Below, piece after piece: positions 9,840 through 18,032 of a stretch of 64,000 nucleotides of DNA. How positions within the stretch are numbered: position 1 is the first letter of the stretch; the number at the start of each line of letters is the position of its first letter. The notes below the pieces were generated by a model that saw only the letters and a list, made by a program, of their open reading frames with translations, searched no databases and had not been told where the DNA came from. The stretch comes from Lichenicoccus sp965213775 (lineage in GTDB: Bacteria > Pseudomonadota > Alphaproteobacteria > Acetobacterales > Acetobacteraceae): contig CBDCAC010000002.1 of the NCBI GenBank assembly GCA_965213775.1, positions 248,001-312,000 on the forward strand, in the 5' to 3' direction. Made by a program: the position numbers and the translations under genes.

Positions 9840-10462
9840 AGTCGCCGATGCAGCGGCGCGGGCCGAAGCGGACCGGCGGCGGACCGGCGCTGGGCGGCGG
9901 GGTGATACAGGGGCTGCTGCTGATCGCGCGCGGCCGACGGGAGGGACTGGACTGCTTCGGCGCCACCACCGATGCGTTCCTCTCCGCGCTCGCCCCGGCG
10001 CTGGCGTTCCTGCTGGTCGGCGGCCTGCTGATGCTGCTGCGCGAGCCGAGTGCCGTCGGCGGCACCCTGGTGCTGCTGTCGTTCTGCGTGCTGCTGCTGC
10101 CGCCGGTGCTGTCGCACGCGCTGGCCGGCAGCTGGCAGCGACGCACCCTGTGGCTGCGCTATGCCACGGCGGCCCTGTGGTGCGGCTGGCTGGTGATCTT
10201 CGCCGCCTACCTGCCGGCGATGCTGGTGCTGCTGGTGCTGCAGCAGCTCGGCGTGCCGGCCGGGGTCGCCGAGGCGGCCCTGCTGATCCTGGTCACCGGC
10301 TACTGGCTCTGGCTGCACTGGTTCCTGGCCTGGCGGGGGCTGGCGCTGAGCTGGACGCGTGCCGCGATCCTGGTCGGCTCGGTGATCGTGGCGACCGCGC
10401 TGCTGTGCGGGGTCGCGCAGCTGCTGCCGCCGCATGTCGGCATGTCGCTGGCGCTGAAGTAG
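9836..10462 (+). CDS. Hypothetical integral membrane protein
   Basis: I do not recognise this family. The product has 208 residues. It has a basic, cytoplasmic-looking N-terminus (MKSPMQRRGPKR) and about five hydrophobic segments: near 45-65, 70-95, 105-130, 140-165 and 170-195. There are no charged catalytic-looking motifs. The start overlaps the dapE stop by the ATGA arrangement, so it is the third gene of a dapD-dapE operon, though that does not show a role in lysine synthesis. A dispersed repeat begins 10 bases after the stop. Confidence 0.75.
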   Translation: MKSPMQRRGPKRTGGGPALGGGVIQGLLLIARGRREGLDCFGATTDAFLSALAPALAFLLVGGLLMLLREPSAVGGTLVLLSFCVLLLPPVLSHALAGSWQRRTLWLRYATAALWCGWLVIFAAYLPAMLVLLVLQQLGVPAGVAEAALLILVTGYWLWLHWFLAWRGLALSWTRAAILVGSVIVATALLCGVAQLLPPHVGMSLALK

Positions 10463-10472
10463 CGCCTCATGG

Positions 10473-10632
10473 CGACGGCCTGCCCGACGGTCAGGCGGCA
10501 AGGCCGGGCTCTGCCCAGACCCGCCAAAGGCCTAGGCCTTTGGAAACCGTTCTAAAGTGATCGGATTCACGGCTTGCCTTGAGCGGGTCCAGGGCAGAGC
10601 CCTGGCGCTTGCGTCATATGCAAGGGCCGTCG
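10473..10632. repeat. Dispersed intergenic repeat, copy A
   Basis: The element is bounded by an 8-bp inverted repeat, CGACGGCC at 10473-10480 and GGCCGTCG at 10625-10632. Inside are the family core GGGCTCTGCCCAGACCCGC, a perfect 20-base palindrome CCAAAGGCCTAGGCCTTTGG at 10524-10543, and the right arm GCGGGTCCAGGGCAGAGCCC, which is close to the inverse of the core. The unit lies between convergent genes and has no open frame of its own, as in a MITE-like or terminator-like element. Confidence 0.85.
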
Positions 10633-10635
10633 GTA

Positions 10636-11421
10636 TCAGGCGGCGAACGGATCCTCGCGGTAGGCCACCGCGACCAGGCACAGCCCGTCGGGCGGCGCGG
10701 TCGGGCCGGCCGCGCGGCGGTCGCGCGCGGCCAGCGCCTCGGCCACCCGCTCGCCGCTCCAGCGTCCGTCTCCCACCAGCTTCAGCGTGCCCGCCAGGTT
10801 GCGCACCTGATGGTGCAGGAACGAGCGCGCCTCCGCCTCGATGCTGACGATCTCGCCGTGCCGCGTCACCTCGAGCCGGTCGAGGGTGCGCCACGGGCTG
10901 TCGGCCTGGCATGAGGCGGCGCGGAAGGAGCTGAAATCATGGCGTCCGAGCAGGCGCTGTGCGGCCTCGTGCATCGCCGGCACGTCCAGCGCCGGCCTGA
11001 CGTGCCAGACCTGGCCGCACAGCAGCGCGGGGCGCGCGGCCCGGTTGAGGATGCGGTAGCGATAGCAGCGCCGGATCGCCGAGAACCGCGCGTTCCAGTC
11101 CGCATCGACACGCGCCGCATCGGTCACCACCACCGGGTCCGGCTTGAGGTGGAAGTTCAGCGCGTCGCGCAGCGCCGCGCGCGACAGGCGCGACGAGATC
11201 GCGTGCGGGAGGTCGAGGCCGGCGACCTGTCCCGCCGCGTGCACCCCGGCATCGGTGCGGCCGGCGGCGATGCACGGCACCGGATCGCCGCCGGTGAGGC
11301 GGGAGGCGGCCCGTTCCAGCACCGACTGCACCGAGCGGCCGCTCGCCTGGCGCTGCCAGCCGACGAACGGGGCTCCGTCATATTCCAGCCTGACCGCCCA
11401 GCGCTGCACCGCCTCAGCCAA
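10636..11421 (-). CDS. truA: tRNA pseudouridine(38-40) synthase
   Basis: TruA converts uridines 38-40 in the anticodon arm of many tRNAs to pseudouridine. The product has 261 residues. The catalytic aspartate is D57 in AGRTDAGVHA, and the family motifs YRYRI and FLHHQVRNLAGTL (which line the active site) are present. The start is TTG at 11421, overlapping the fmt stop by eight bases (TTGGCTGA); a GTG four codons later is an alternative. It is the last gene of the def-fmt-truA operon. Confidence 0.94.
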   Translation of the reverse strand: MAEAVQRWAVRLEYDGAPFVGWQRQASGRSVQSVLERAASRLTGGDPVPCIAAGRTDAGVHAAGQVAGLDLPHAISSRLSRAALRDALNFHLKPDPVVVTDAARVDADWNARFSAIRRCYRYRILNRAARPALLCGQVWHVRPALDVPAMHEAAQRLLGRHDFSSFRAASCQADSPWRTLDRLEVTRHGEIVSIEAEARSFLHHQVRNLAGTLKLVGDGRWSGERVAEALAARDRRAAGPTAPPDGLCLVAVAYREDPFAA

Positions 11422-12334
11422 GCCGGCGACCCGGCGTCAGCGGATGTCCGCGCAGGAAATCGTCCGCGTCGAGCACGGCGCGCCCGTCGAGCTGCAGCCG
11501 GGTAAGGCGCAGCGCGCCCTGGCCGCAGGCGATGCGGAGCCGGCGGTCCAGCACCGTGCCCGGGGCAGTGGCGTCGTCCGGACCCGGCTCCGGCACCGCG
11601 GCCACGATCTTCAGCGTCCGGTCCTCGAGGCGGGTGAACGCGCCGGGCCAGGGATGCATCGCCCGGATGCGGCGATCCAGCGCCGCGGCCGGCTGCGACC
11701 AGTCCAGCCGGCCATCCTCGCGCGACAGCTTGGGCGCATACGTGACCCCGGCCTCGGGCTGCGGCTGCTGCGGCGGCTGCCGCTGCAGCGCGTCCAGGAT
11801 CAGCCGCGCGCCGAGTGGGGCCAGCGCGTCGTGCAGGCTGGCGCCGGTGCTGTGCGCCGTCAGCGGCACCGCCTCGGCGCACAGCATCGGCCCGGTATCC
11901 AGCCCGGCCTCCATCTGCATGACGGTGATGCCGGATCGCGTGTCGCCGGCGAGGATCGCCGCCTGTATCGGTGCCGCACCGCGCCAGCGCGGCAGCAGGC
12001 TCGCATGGATGTTCAGGCAGCCGCGGCTGGGTGCGGCGAGCATGTCGGCCGGCAGGATCAGGCCGTAGGCCGCGACCACCGCCACGTCCAGGCGGAGTGC
12101 GGCAAACGCCGCCTGCGCCGCCGCGTCCGCGCGCAGCCGCGCCGGCGTGTGCACCGCGAGGCCGAGCCGCAGCGCCTCGGCGTGCACCGCGGACGGCCGC
12201 GTCGACTGGCCGCGCCCCGACGGGCGCGGCGGCTGGGTGTAGACGGCGACGATCTCGTGCCCGGCGCCATGCAGCGCCTGCAGCGCCGGCACGGCGAACG
12301 CCGGCGTGCCCAGGAAGGCGAGCCGCAGAAGCAT
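11414..12334 (-). CDS. fmt: Methionyl-tRNA formyltransferase
   Basis: Fmt formylates initiator methionyl-tRNA using 10-formyltetrahydrofolate, making the substrate for translation initiation. The product has 306 residues. The N-terminal Rossmann part begins LRLAFLGTPAFAVPALQAL, the catalytic segment is LNIHASLLPRWRGAAPIQAAILAGD, and a C-terminal OB-like domain follows. Its ATG overlaps the def stop (TGATG). Deformylase and formyltransferase in one operon is the standard bacterial arrangement, since they act at the two ends of the formyl-Met cycle. Confidence 0.95.
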   Translation of the reverse strand: MLLRLAFLGTPAFAVPALQALHGAGHEIVAVYTQPPRPSGRGQSTRPSAVHAEALRLGLAVHTPARLRADAAAQAAFAALRLDVAVVAAYGLILPADMLAAPSRGCLNIHASLLPRWRGAAPIQAAILAGDTRSGITVMQMEAGLDTGPMLCAEAVPLTAHSTGASLHDALAPLGARLILDALQRQPPQQPQPEAGVTYAPKLSREDGRLDWSQPAAALDRRIRAMHPWPGAFTRLEDRTLKIVAAVPEPGPDDATAPGTVLDRRLRIACGQGALRLTRLQLDGRAVLDADDFLRGHPLTPGRRLG

Positions 12335-12897
12335 CAAGCCTCCGGCCTGGAGGCGGCCCTGAGCTTCTGCGCCTTGGCCAGCCGCCGCATCAGCATGTTG
12401 CGCTTCAGGGCGGAGATGCGGTCGACGAACAGCACCCCGTCCAGATGATCGATCTCGTGCTGCAGGCAGGTGGCGAGCAGCCCCTCGGCGTCGATCTGGT
12501 GCCAGCCTCCCTCCAGGTCCTGGTAGCGCACGCGCACGCCTTGCGGACGCACCACGTCGGCGTACTGGTCGGGCAGCGACAGGCAGCCCTCCTCGCGCGC
12601 GGTCAGCGTGTCGCTGCTGGCGACGATCTCCGGGTTGATCAGGGTGAGCGGGACCGGGACCTCGTGCTCCATCAGGTCGACCAGGGCGAAGCGCAGCCCG
12701 AGCCCGACCTGCGGTGCGGCGAGCCCGATGCCGGGCGCGCGATACATCGCGGCGAACATGCGCGGCAGCAGCGGCCGCAGCGTCGCCACGTCCTCGGGAC
12801 GCACCGGGCGCGTCGGCTGACGCAGCACCGGGTGCGGGGCGATCAGGATCGCCAGCGGATCCATGCTCCGATCGGTGCTGGCTGGGGCCGGGTTCAT
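12334..12897 (-). CDS. def: Peptide deformylase
   Basis: Def removes the formyl group from new N-termini. In its 187 residues all three family motifs are visible: GIGLAAPQVG, EGCLSLP (cysteine metal ligand) and QHEIDHLDGVLF (two histidine ligands and catalytic glutamate). The start is uncertain. The ATG at 12897 gives a short polar lead, MNPAPASTDRS; an internal ATG at 12864 (MDPLAILIAPHPVL) starts closer to the usual N-terminus. Neither has a convincing ribosome site. It is divergent from hsp20. Confidence 0.94.
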   Translation of the reverse strand: MNPAPASTDRSMDPLAILIAPHPVLRQPTRPVRPEDVATLRPLLPRMFAAMYRAPGIGLAAPQVGLGLRFALVDLMEHEVPVPLTLINPEIVASSDTLTAREEGCLSLPDQYADVVRPQGVRVRYQDLEGGWHQIDAEGLLATCLQHEIDHLDGVLFVDRISALKRNMLMRRLAKAQKLRAASRPEA

Positions 12898-12967
12898 GCT
12901 GGCGATGTAGCGGTGCCGGCCGCGGCCGCCAAGACGGCGTCGCCGGCACGGCACCCCCTGGGAGATG

Positions 12968-12995
12968 CTTGCGCGGCGCGCCGCACCGCCCATAT
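12968..12995 (+). promoter_or_regulatory. RpoH (sigma-32)-type promoter of hsp20
   Basis: CTTGCG at 12968-12973 and GCCCATAT at 12988-12995 are separated by 14 bases. This matches the heat-shock sigma pattern CTTGAA / CCCCATNT at four of six and seven of eight positions and with correct spacing. It lies 60 bases before an hsp20 start codon, where such a promoter is expected. Confidence 0.6.
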
Positions 12996-13054
12996 CGTCA
13001 GGGCCGGAACGCCATCTCGGGTTCCGCATCGTCTCGCTCCAAGGAGGAGGCTCA

Positions 13055-13603
13055 ATGTCTGGCCGGCTCTTCGCCTCGCCGCTGTTCCTCGGCTTCGACC
13101 ATCTCGAGCAGATGCTCGAGCGTGCCTCCAAGACCGCCTCGGACGGCTATCCCCCCTACAATATCGAGCAGATCAGCACCACAGGGCTGCGCATCACGCT
13201 GGCCGTCGCCGGCTTCGAGATGGACGACCTGCAGATCACCCAGGAGGACAACCAGCTGGTGATACGCGGCCGTCAGAGCGACGACACGCAGGGACGCATC
13301 TTCCTGCATCGCGGCATCGCGGCACGGCAGTTCCAGCGCGCCTTCGTGCTCGCCGAGGGCATCGAGATCGGCGGCGCCTGGCTGGATCGCGGGCTGCTGC
13401 ACATCGACCTGGTGCGGCCGCAGCCGGAGGTTCGGGTGAAGCGGATCGAGATCTCCGAGGGCGGGGGTCCGCAGGGCCAGCTGGGCGGCGGCATGGCGGC
13501 GGACCGAGCGCGCGCGGCGGTGCCGGGCAAGGCGAGCGGCGAGATCGCGCGCGCGCCGGCGCGGCCGCCGCGGGTGGTGCGCTCGGTCGCGATCGAGGAT
13601 TGA
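13055..13603 (+). CDS. Small heat shock protein, Hsp20/IbpA family
   Basis: This is an ATP-independent holdase that binds unfolding proteins. The product has 182 residues. The N-terminus (SPLFLGFDHLEQMLER, then YPPYNIEQ) and the alpha-crystallin domain (about 35-130, including LVIRGRQ and IFLHRGIAARQFQRAFVLAEGI) are typical of alphaproteobacterial IbpA-like proteins. The C-terminal tail is longer than usual, about 45 residues rich in Gly, Ala, Arg and Pro. The ATG at 13055 has a strong AGGAGGAGG ribosome site. DUF1150 follows after 65 bases. Confidence 0.93.
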   Translation: MSGRLFASPLFLGFDHLEQMLERASKTASDGYPPYNIEQISTTGLRITLAVAGFEMDDLQITQEDNQLVIRGRQSDDTQGRIFLHRGIAARQFQRAFVLAEGIEIGGAWLDRGLLHIDLVRPQPEVRVKRIEISEGGGPQGQLGGGMAADRARAAVPGKASGEIARAPARPPRVVRSVAIED

Positions 13604-13668
13604 ACTGCATCTTGGGACGCGTCGTCGCCATCGCGGGACGCCCGCTTCCTGCCAGAGGAATTCAGACC

Positions 13669-13932
13669 ATGAGCTCACAGACGGAAAATCCGGCCGCAGC
13701 GCCGGCGCGGCCGGTCGATCTGCTGCCGGTGGACATACGCCATCTCTCGGCGCAGCAGCTTCAGGTGCTCGGCATGACCCAGCTCGCCTACGTGAAGCCG
13801 GTGACGGTGGACGGCGCGGCGGCGTTCTCGATCCACGCCGCGGACGGCACCCCGATGGCGCTGGCCGGCGACCGGGACGTGGCGTTCGCGGCCATCCGGC
13901 AGCACGAGATGATGCCGATCCTGGTACACTGA
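13669..13932 (+). CDS. DUF1150 family small protein
   Basis: The product has 87 residues. The core sequence LGMTQLAYVKPV, followed by FSIHAADGTPMALAGDRDVAFAAI and an end at QHEMMPILVH, matches the DUF1150 pattern as I know it. Members are common next to hsp20 genes in Alphaproteobacteria. Function is unknown; coexpression with the heat-shock protein is the best clue. An AGAGGAA ribosome site precedes the ATG at 13669. Confidence 0.88.
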   Translation: MSSQTENPAAAPARPVDLLPVDIRHLSAQQLQVLGMTQLAYVKPVTVDGAAAFSIHAADGTPMALAGDRDVAFAAIRQHEMMPILVH

Positions 13933-13957
13933 CCGCTGGCCATCCGCGGGCGCCGGC

Positions 13958-14569
13958 TCAGCTGGCGCTGGGGTCCAGCCAGCCGATATGGCCGTCGGCG
14001 CGGCGATAGACGACGTTGATCTCGCCGCTGGCGTTGTTGCGGAACATCAGCACCGTCTGGTCGGCGAGGTCGAGCTGCATCACCGCCTCGCCGACCGTGA
14101 GATGCTCGATGTCGGTGGCCTGTTCGGCGACGATGGTGGCGTAGGCGCCAGAGGCGAGCGGCCCGCCAGCCGCCTCAGAGGCCGCGCCGCGACGGGCCGG
14201 GCGCGTCACCTGCTCCTCGTCCTGTCGCAGCACGTAACGGCGGCCGATCTCCGGGCGGCGCTGCGCCAGATCGCGGGAATGCTCGTTCACCCGGCGGCGA
14301 TAGCGTCGCAGCCGCTTGGCGATGTGCTCGGCGGCGTCGTCGAAGGCGCCGTGGGCATCGCCGGCCTCGCCTTCGCCACGCAACAGCAGCCCGCGTGCGG
14401 CGTGGACGTTGATGTCGCAGGTGAAGAAGCTGCGGGCGCGGCTGAAGGTGACGTTGGCCTCGAGCGCGTCGTCGAAATATTTCTCTGCAATAACGTCCAG
14501 ATGGGCGGTAACCCGCGTGCGAAGCGCATCCGAGAGGTCGATCTGCTTGCCGGCGACGTTGATCTGCAT
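13958..14569 (-). CDS. hpf: Ribosome hibernation promoting factor, long form
   Basis: HPF binds the 30S decoding region and, in its long form, dimerises ribosomes to 100S particles in stationary phase. The product has 203 residues, the long form. The N-terminal domain (MQINVAGKQIDLSDALRTRV, about 1-100) is followed by a charged linker and the C-terminal dimerisation domain (about 145-200, with FRNNASGEINVVYRRADGHIGWL). It sits 87 bases after rpoN on the same strand, the common alphaproteobacterial order. The ptsN gene that often follows hpf is not here. Confidence 0.94.
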   Translation of the reverse strand: MQINVAGKQIDLSDALRTRVTAHLDVIAEKYFDDALEANVTFSRARSFFTCDINVHAARGLLLRGEGEAGDAHGAFDDAAEHIAKRLRRYRRRVNEHSRDLAQRRPEIGRRYVLRQDEEQVTRPARRGAASEAAGGPLASGAYATIVAEQATDIEHLTVGEAVMQLDLADQTVLMFRNNASGEINVVYRRADGHIGWLDPSAS

Positions 14570-14656
14570 GCGTGCGGTCTCCCTGAGAGGATCGGGAGCA
14601 GGATCACGAGAGACGGCGGACGCGCGCTTGCCTTCGTATCGGGCTGCGTCCGGGCG

Positions 14657-16198
14657 TCAGACGGAGATCGCTTTCTCCCGTTTGCGCTGCACGGAGCTCG
14701 GTATTCGCAGCGCCTCGCGGTATTTGGCCACGGTTCTGCGCGCGATGTCTACGCCCTCGCGGCGAAGTGCTGCCACGATCGCGTCATCGGACAGGGTGGC
14801 GATCGCGTTCTCGTTGGCGATCATGCTGCGTATGCGATAGCGCACCGCCTCCGCGCTGTGGCTCTCGCCGCTGACGCCGGCGATCGCGGTGGTGAAGAAG
14901 TATTTCAGCTCGAACAGGCCGCGCGGGGTCGCGATATACTTGTTCGCGGTGACCCGGCTGACGGTGCTCTCGTGCATTTCCACCGCCTCGGCGATGTCGC
15001 GCAGGATCAGCGGCCGCAGATGACCGACGCCGCCGGCGAGGAAGCCCTCCTGGCGACGCATCACCTCGCCCGCCACCTTCAGGATGGTCTGGGCGCGCTG
15101 CTGCAGCGACTTCACCAGCCAGTTGGCGCTGGCCAGCTTCTCGGCCAGGAACAGCCGCTCCTCGCGTCCGGCGCGCAGCGAGACGCGGGCGTGGAACGCC
15201 TCGCTGACCAGCAGCCGGGGCAGCGTGTCCGGGTTGAGCTCCAGGATCCAGTCGCCGTTCAGGCCGGGCCGCATCAGCACGTCCGGCAGGATCGGCGGCA
15301 CCTGGCCGATATCATAGCCGGCGGCGGGCTTCGGATCGAGGGCGCGGATCTCGGCGATCATCTCCGCCAGATCCTCGGCATCGACGCCGCAGACCGCCTG
15401 CAGCCGCTTGTGCTCGCGCCTCGCCAGCAGGTCGAGATGGTCGAGCAGGAGTTGCATCGCCGGGTCCAGCCGGTCGCGCTCGGCGAGCTGCGCCGCCAGG
15501 CACCCGCGCAGGTCGCGGGCGAACAGCCCGATCGGGTCGAACCGCGTCATGCGCGCCCGCACCGCCGCCACCCGCGCGACCGAGGTGCCGAGTGCGGAGG
15601 CCAGCACCGCGTCGTCGACCGCGACGCGGCCGGCGGGACAGAGAAGCGCGATCAGGTGCGCGCCGATCAGTCGTTCGGCATGGTCGGTGAAGCTCAGGCG
15701 GAGCTGCTCGCCGAGATGGTCGCGCAGGCTGCGCGGCTGCTGGGCCAGGTTCTCGATGAAGGGGCCGCCTTCGCCGGAACCGTTGCCCGAGCCGCCCGAC
15801 AGCCTGGCGCCGTATTCCATCCCGCCATGGTCGGTTCCGGGTCCGCCGTCCTGCGCGAACGCGCCGCCGCCCTCGTAGCCGGCACCGTCGAACTGCTCGC
15901 CGTAGTCGGTATCGAGCGGTCCGGCGGCCTGGTCGGGCAGGGTGGAGGCGCCCACCAGCAGGTCGGTGCCGACGGTCGTGGCGCTATCGACCACCGGGCG
16001 CTGGTCGAGCGCCGGACGCTCCACGGTGCTCTCGCCGCGCTCGTCGCGCTCCAGCAGCGGATTGCGCTCGAGCTCCTCCTCGATGAACGCCGAGACCTCC
16101 AGGTTGGTGCAGGCGAGCAGCTTGATGGCCTGACGCAGCTGCGGCGTCATCACCAGGGACTGCGTGTGTCTGAGCTCCAGCCTTGGTCCGAGTGCCAT
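14657..16198 (-). CDS. rpoN: RNA polymerase sigma-54 factor
   Basis: Sigma-54 directs RNA polymerase to -24/-12 promoters under enhancer-binding activators. The product has 513 residues. Region I is glutamine-rich with helical repeats (LELRHTQSLVMTPQLRQAIKLLACTNLEVSAFIEEELERNPLLE), followed by an acidic and glycine-rich region II (about 55-135), the core-binding domain, the HTH (DIAEAVEMHESTVSRVTANKYI) and the RpoN box ARRTVAKYRE near the end. The start is 11 bases after lptB, so it belongs to the lpt operon. Confidence 0.96.
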   Translation of the reverse strand: MALGPRLELRHTQSLVMTPQLRQAIKLLACTNLEVSAFIEEELERNPLLERDERGESTVERPALDQRPVVDSATTVGTDLLVGASTLPDQAAGPLDTDYGEQFDGAGYEGGGAFAQDGGPGTDHGGMEYGARLSGGSGNGSGEGGPFIENLAQQPRSLRDHLGEQLRLSFTDHAERLIGAHLIALLCPAGRVAVDDAVLASALGTSVARVAAVRARMTRFDPIGLFARDLRGCLAAQLAERDRLDPAMQLLLDHLDLLARREHKRLQAVCGVDAEDLAEMIAEIRALDPKPAAGYDIGQVPPILPDVLMRPGLNGDWILELNPDTLPRLLVSEAFHARVSLRAGREERLFLAEKLASANWLVKSLQQRAQTILKVAGEVMRRQEGFLAGGVGHLRPLILRDIAEAVEMHESTVSRVTANKYIATPRGLFELKYFFTTAIAGVSGESHSAEAVRYRIRSMIANENAIATLSDDAIVAALRREGVDIARRTVAKYREALRIPSSVQRKREKAISV

Positions 16199-16209
16199 GG
16201 GACGAGAGG

Positions 16210-16989
16210 CTACAACGAAAACCTTTCCCCGAGGTATACGCGTCTCACGTCCTCGTGCGCGACGACCTCCTCCGGCGCGCCCTGCATCAGCACCTGGCCG
16301 CCATGCATGATGTAGGCGCGGTCGATGATCTCCAGCGTCTCGCGCACGTTGTGGTCGGTGATCAGCACGCCGATGCCGCGATGCTTGAGGTGCGACACCA
16401 GGTCGCGGATCTCGCCCACGGCGATCGGGTCGATGCCGGCGAGCGGCTCGTCGAGCAGGATGTAGCTGGGCTGGCTGGCCAGGGCGCGGGCGATCTCCAG
16501 CCGGCGCCGCTCGCCGCCGGACAGCGCCAGCGAGGGCGAGCGCCGCAGGCGCGAGATGCCGAACTCGCGCAGCAGCTCGTCCAGCATGGTCTCGCGACGG
16601 GCCAGGTCGGGTTCCACCACCTCGAGTGCCGCCATGACGTTCTGCTCGACGTTCAGGCCGCGGAAGATGCTGGCCTCCTGCGGCAGGTAGCCGATGCCGA
16701 GGCGGGCGCGGCGATACATCGGCAGCTGGGTGATGTCGGCCCCGTCGAGGCTGATCATGCCCGCGTCCGGCTGCACCAGCCCCACGATCATGTAGAAGGT
16801 CGTGGTCTTGCCCGCACCGTTCGGCCCGAGCAGCCCGACCGCCTCGCCGCGCTGCACGCTGATCGAGACGTCGTGCACCACGGCGCGCTTCTTGTAGGTC
16901 TTGCCGACGCCGTGCGCGCTCAGCCCGCCGCCGCTGAGCGCCTGCTGCCCGGGTGCGGCCTGCAGCGGGTGCGGCGGCATCTCGTTCAC
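16210..16989 (-). CDS. lptB: LPS export ABC transporter ATPase
   Basis: LptB is the ATPase of the LptB2FGC complex that extracts LPS from the inner membrane. The product has 259 residues: Walker A GPNGAGKT (55-62), Q-loop in GYLPQEASIFRGL, signature LSGGERRRLEIARAL, Walker B ILLDEPLAGIDP and switch histidine in ITDHNVRETL. Start is GTG at 16989, overlapping the lptA stop as GTGA; an internal ATG three codons later is also possible. The lptF and lptG permease genes are not in the window. Confidence 0.95.
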   Translation of the reverse strand: MNEMPPHPLQAAPGQQALSGGGLSAHGVGKTYKKRAVVHDVSISVQRGEAVGLLGPNGAGKTTTFYMIVGLVQPDAGMISLDGADITQLPMYRRARLGIGYLPQEASIFRGLNVEQNVMAALEVVEPDLARRETMLDELLREFGISRLRRSPSLALSGGERRRLEIARALASQPSYILLDEPLAGIDPIAVGEIRDLVSHLKHRGIGVLITDHNVRETLEIIDRAYIMHGGQVLMQGAPEEVVAHEDVRRVYLGERFSL

Positions 16990-18032
16990 GGCAGCGGCTT
17001 CGCGGCGGGTGCGGCAGCATGTCCGGCCGCGATGCCGGGCTTCTGGACGCCCTTCGGATCGGCCGCCTGGCCGGGGGTGCCGGCGTCGTTGGGGACGATC
17101 AGACCCTGCACGCGCGCGCCCGGATCCTCGGTCATGGTGGCAAGTCCGGTATGCATGTTGACGATCGCCGCCGCTCCGTTGAGCTGATTCTGTCCGCGCG
17201 TGATGTGGACATTGCCGACAATACGCGCAATGCCCGTGTCCGGCACGTAGACGCCGCGCTCGCCGGTGACGGTCTCGGTGCGGGTGCGCACCACCACGTG
17301 GCCGAAGGCGTTCACCTTCTGCAGCTTGCCGGAGCTCTCGATCGGATCTGCCGCGGCGCCCGGCTTGGCGGCGACCGGCTGTGCGTGCTTGGCGGCCGGA
17401 TCGGGCGGCGCGCTGTAGCCGACCAGCACGTCGGCGCGGATGCGGCGGCCGTCGTTGGTGGTGACCACGGCGTCGCCGCGTCCGACCGACATGCGGGTCT
17501 GCGACCAGTATTCCATCACGTCGCGCGCCGTCAGCACGTCGGTGGGCGTGGTCAGGCGGAGCGCGTGGCCGGTGAGCACCAGCACCGCCTGGTCGATGTC
17601 GTAGACCCCGTAGTCGCCGAAAGCCTGGTCGGTGGTGGTGAACAGGTGCACGTGGCCGAACGCCTCCAGCCGGTAGATCTCGTTCGCACCGCCATTATCC
17701 ACCGGCGACTGGCCGGGGGTCGGCGGCTTCGGCTTCACGCCGGCCTTCTTGCGATAGAAGGCGACCAGGCGGTCGGCGGTGACGGTGCCGGTGCCGCGCA
17801 CCGCCTGCGCGTCGCGATAGGCGGTGACGGTCTGCGCCTTCTGGTCCCAGTCGAACCCGCCGGCCGCGGTCACCGTGATCTGGCCGCCATGCGACAGGTC
17901 GATCGCCTGGGCAGCGGCCGTCGCCGGGGCCGAGACGAGGCCCGCGACGCACCAGGCGGCGCCGGCCAGGCGCGCGCGCGGCCATCGCGTGGGCGCCGAT
18001 CCGGATCCGGACCGCGACGTGCGGCGCCTCAT
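16986..18032 (-). CDS. lptA: LptA/OstA-like periplasmic LPS transport protein (long variant)
   Basis: LptA forms the periplasmic bridge that carries LPS to the outer membrane. The product has 348 residues, nearly twice the length of the Escherichia coli protein. An Arg-rich N-terminus and hydrophobic segment (about 20-42, ending APATAAAQA) form a signal peptide. Two OstA-like stretches are seen, ITVTAAGGFDWDQKAQTVTAYRDAQAV and GYSAPP flanked by beta-strand-rich sequence, with Ala/Pro/Lys-rich inserts. The C-terminal tail is disordered and Ala/Pro-rich. Overlaps with lptC (ATGA) and lptB support the call. Confidence 0.87.
   Translation of the reverse strand: MRRRTSRSGSGSAPTRWPRARLAGAAWCVAGLVSAPATAAAQAIDLSHGGQITVTAAGGFDWDQKAQTVTAYRDAQAVRGTGTVTADRLVAFYRKKAGVKPKPPTPGQSPVDNGGANEIYRLEAFGHVHLFTTTDQAFGDYGVYDIDQAVLVLTGHALRLTTPTDVLTARDVMEYWSQTRMSVGRGDAVVTTNDGRRIRADVLVGYSAPPDPAAKHAQPVAAKPGAAADPIESSGKLQKVNAFGHVVVRTRTETVTGERGVYVPDTGIARIVGNVHITRGQNQLNGAAAIVNMHTGLATMTEDPGARVQGLIVPNDAGTPGQAADPKGVQKPGIAAGHAAAPAAKPLP

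Noticed and set aside
10473..10632. Dispersed repeat as a remnant of an insertion sequence with a transposase
   Set aside because: No copy in the window contains any transposase-like reading frame; the long form is only about 110-175 bases.
16199..17020. An open frame that would extend the rpoN product upstream by about 274 residues across lptB
   Set aside because: The added part is a low-complexity shadow of lptB; RpoN region I begins properly at 16198 and lptB motifs are on the other frame.
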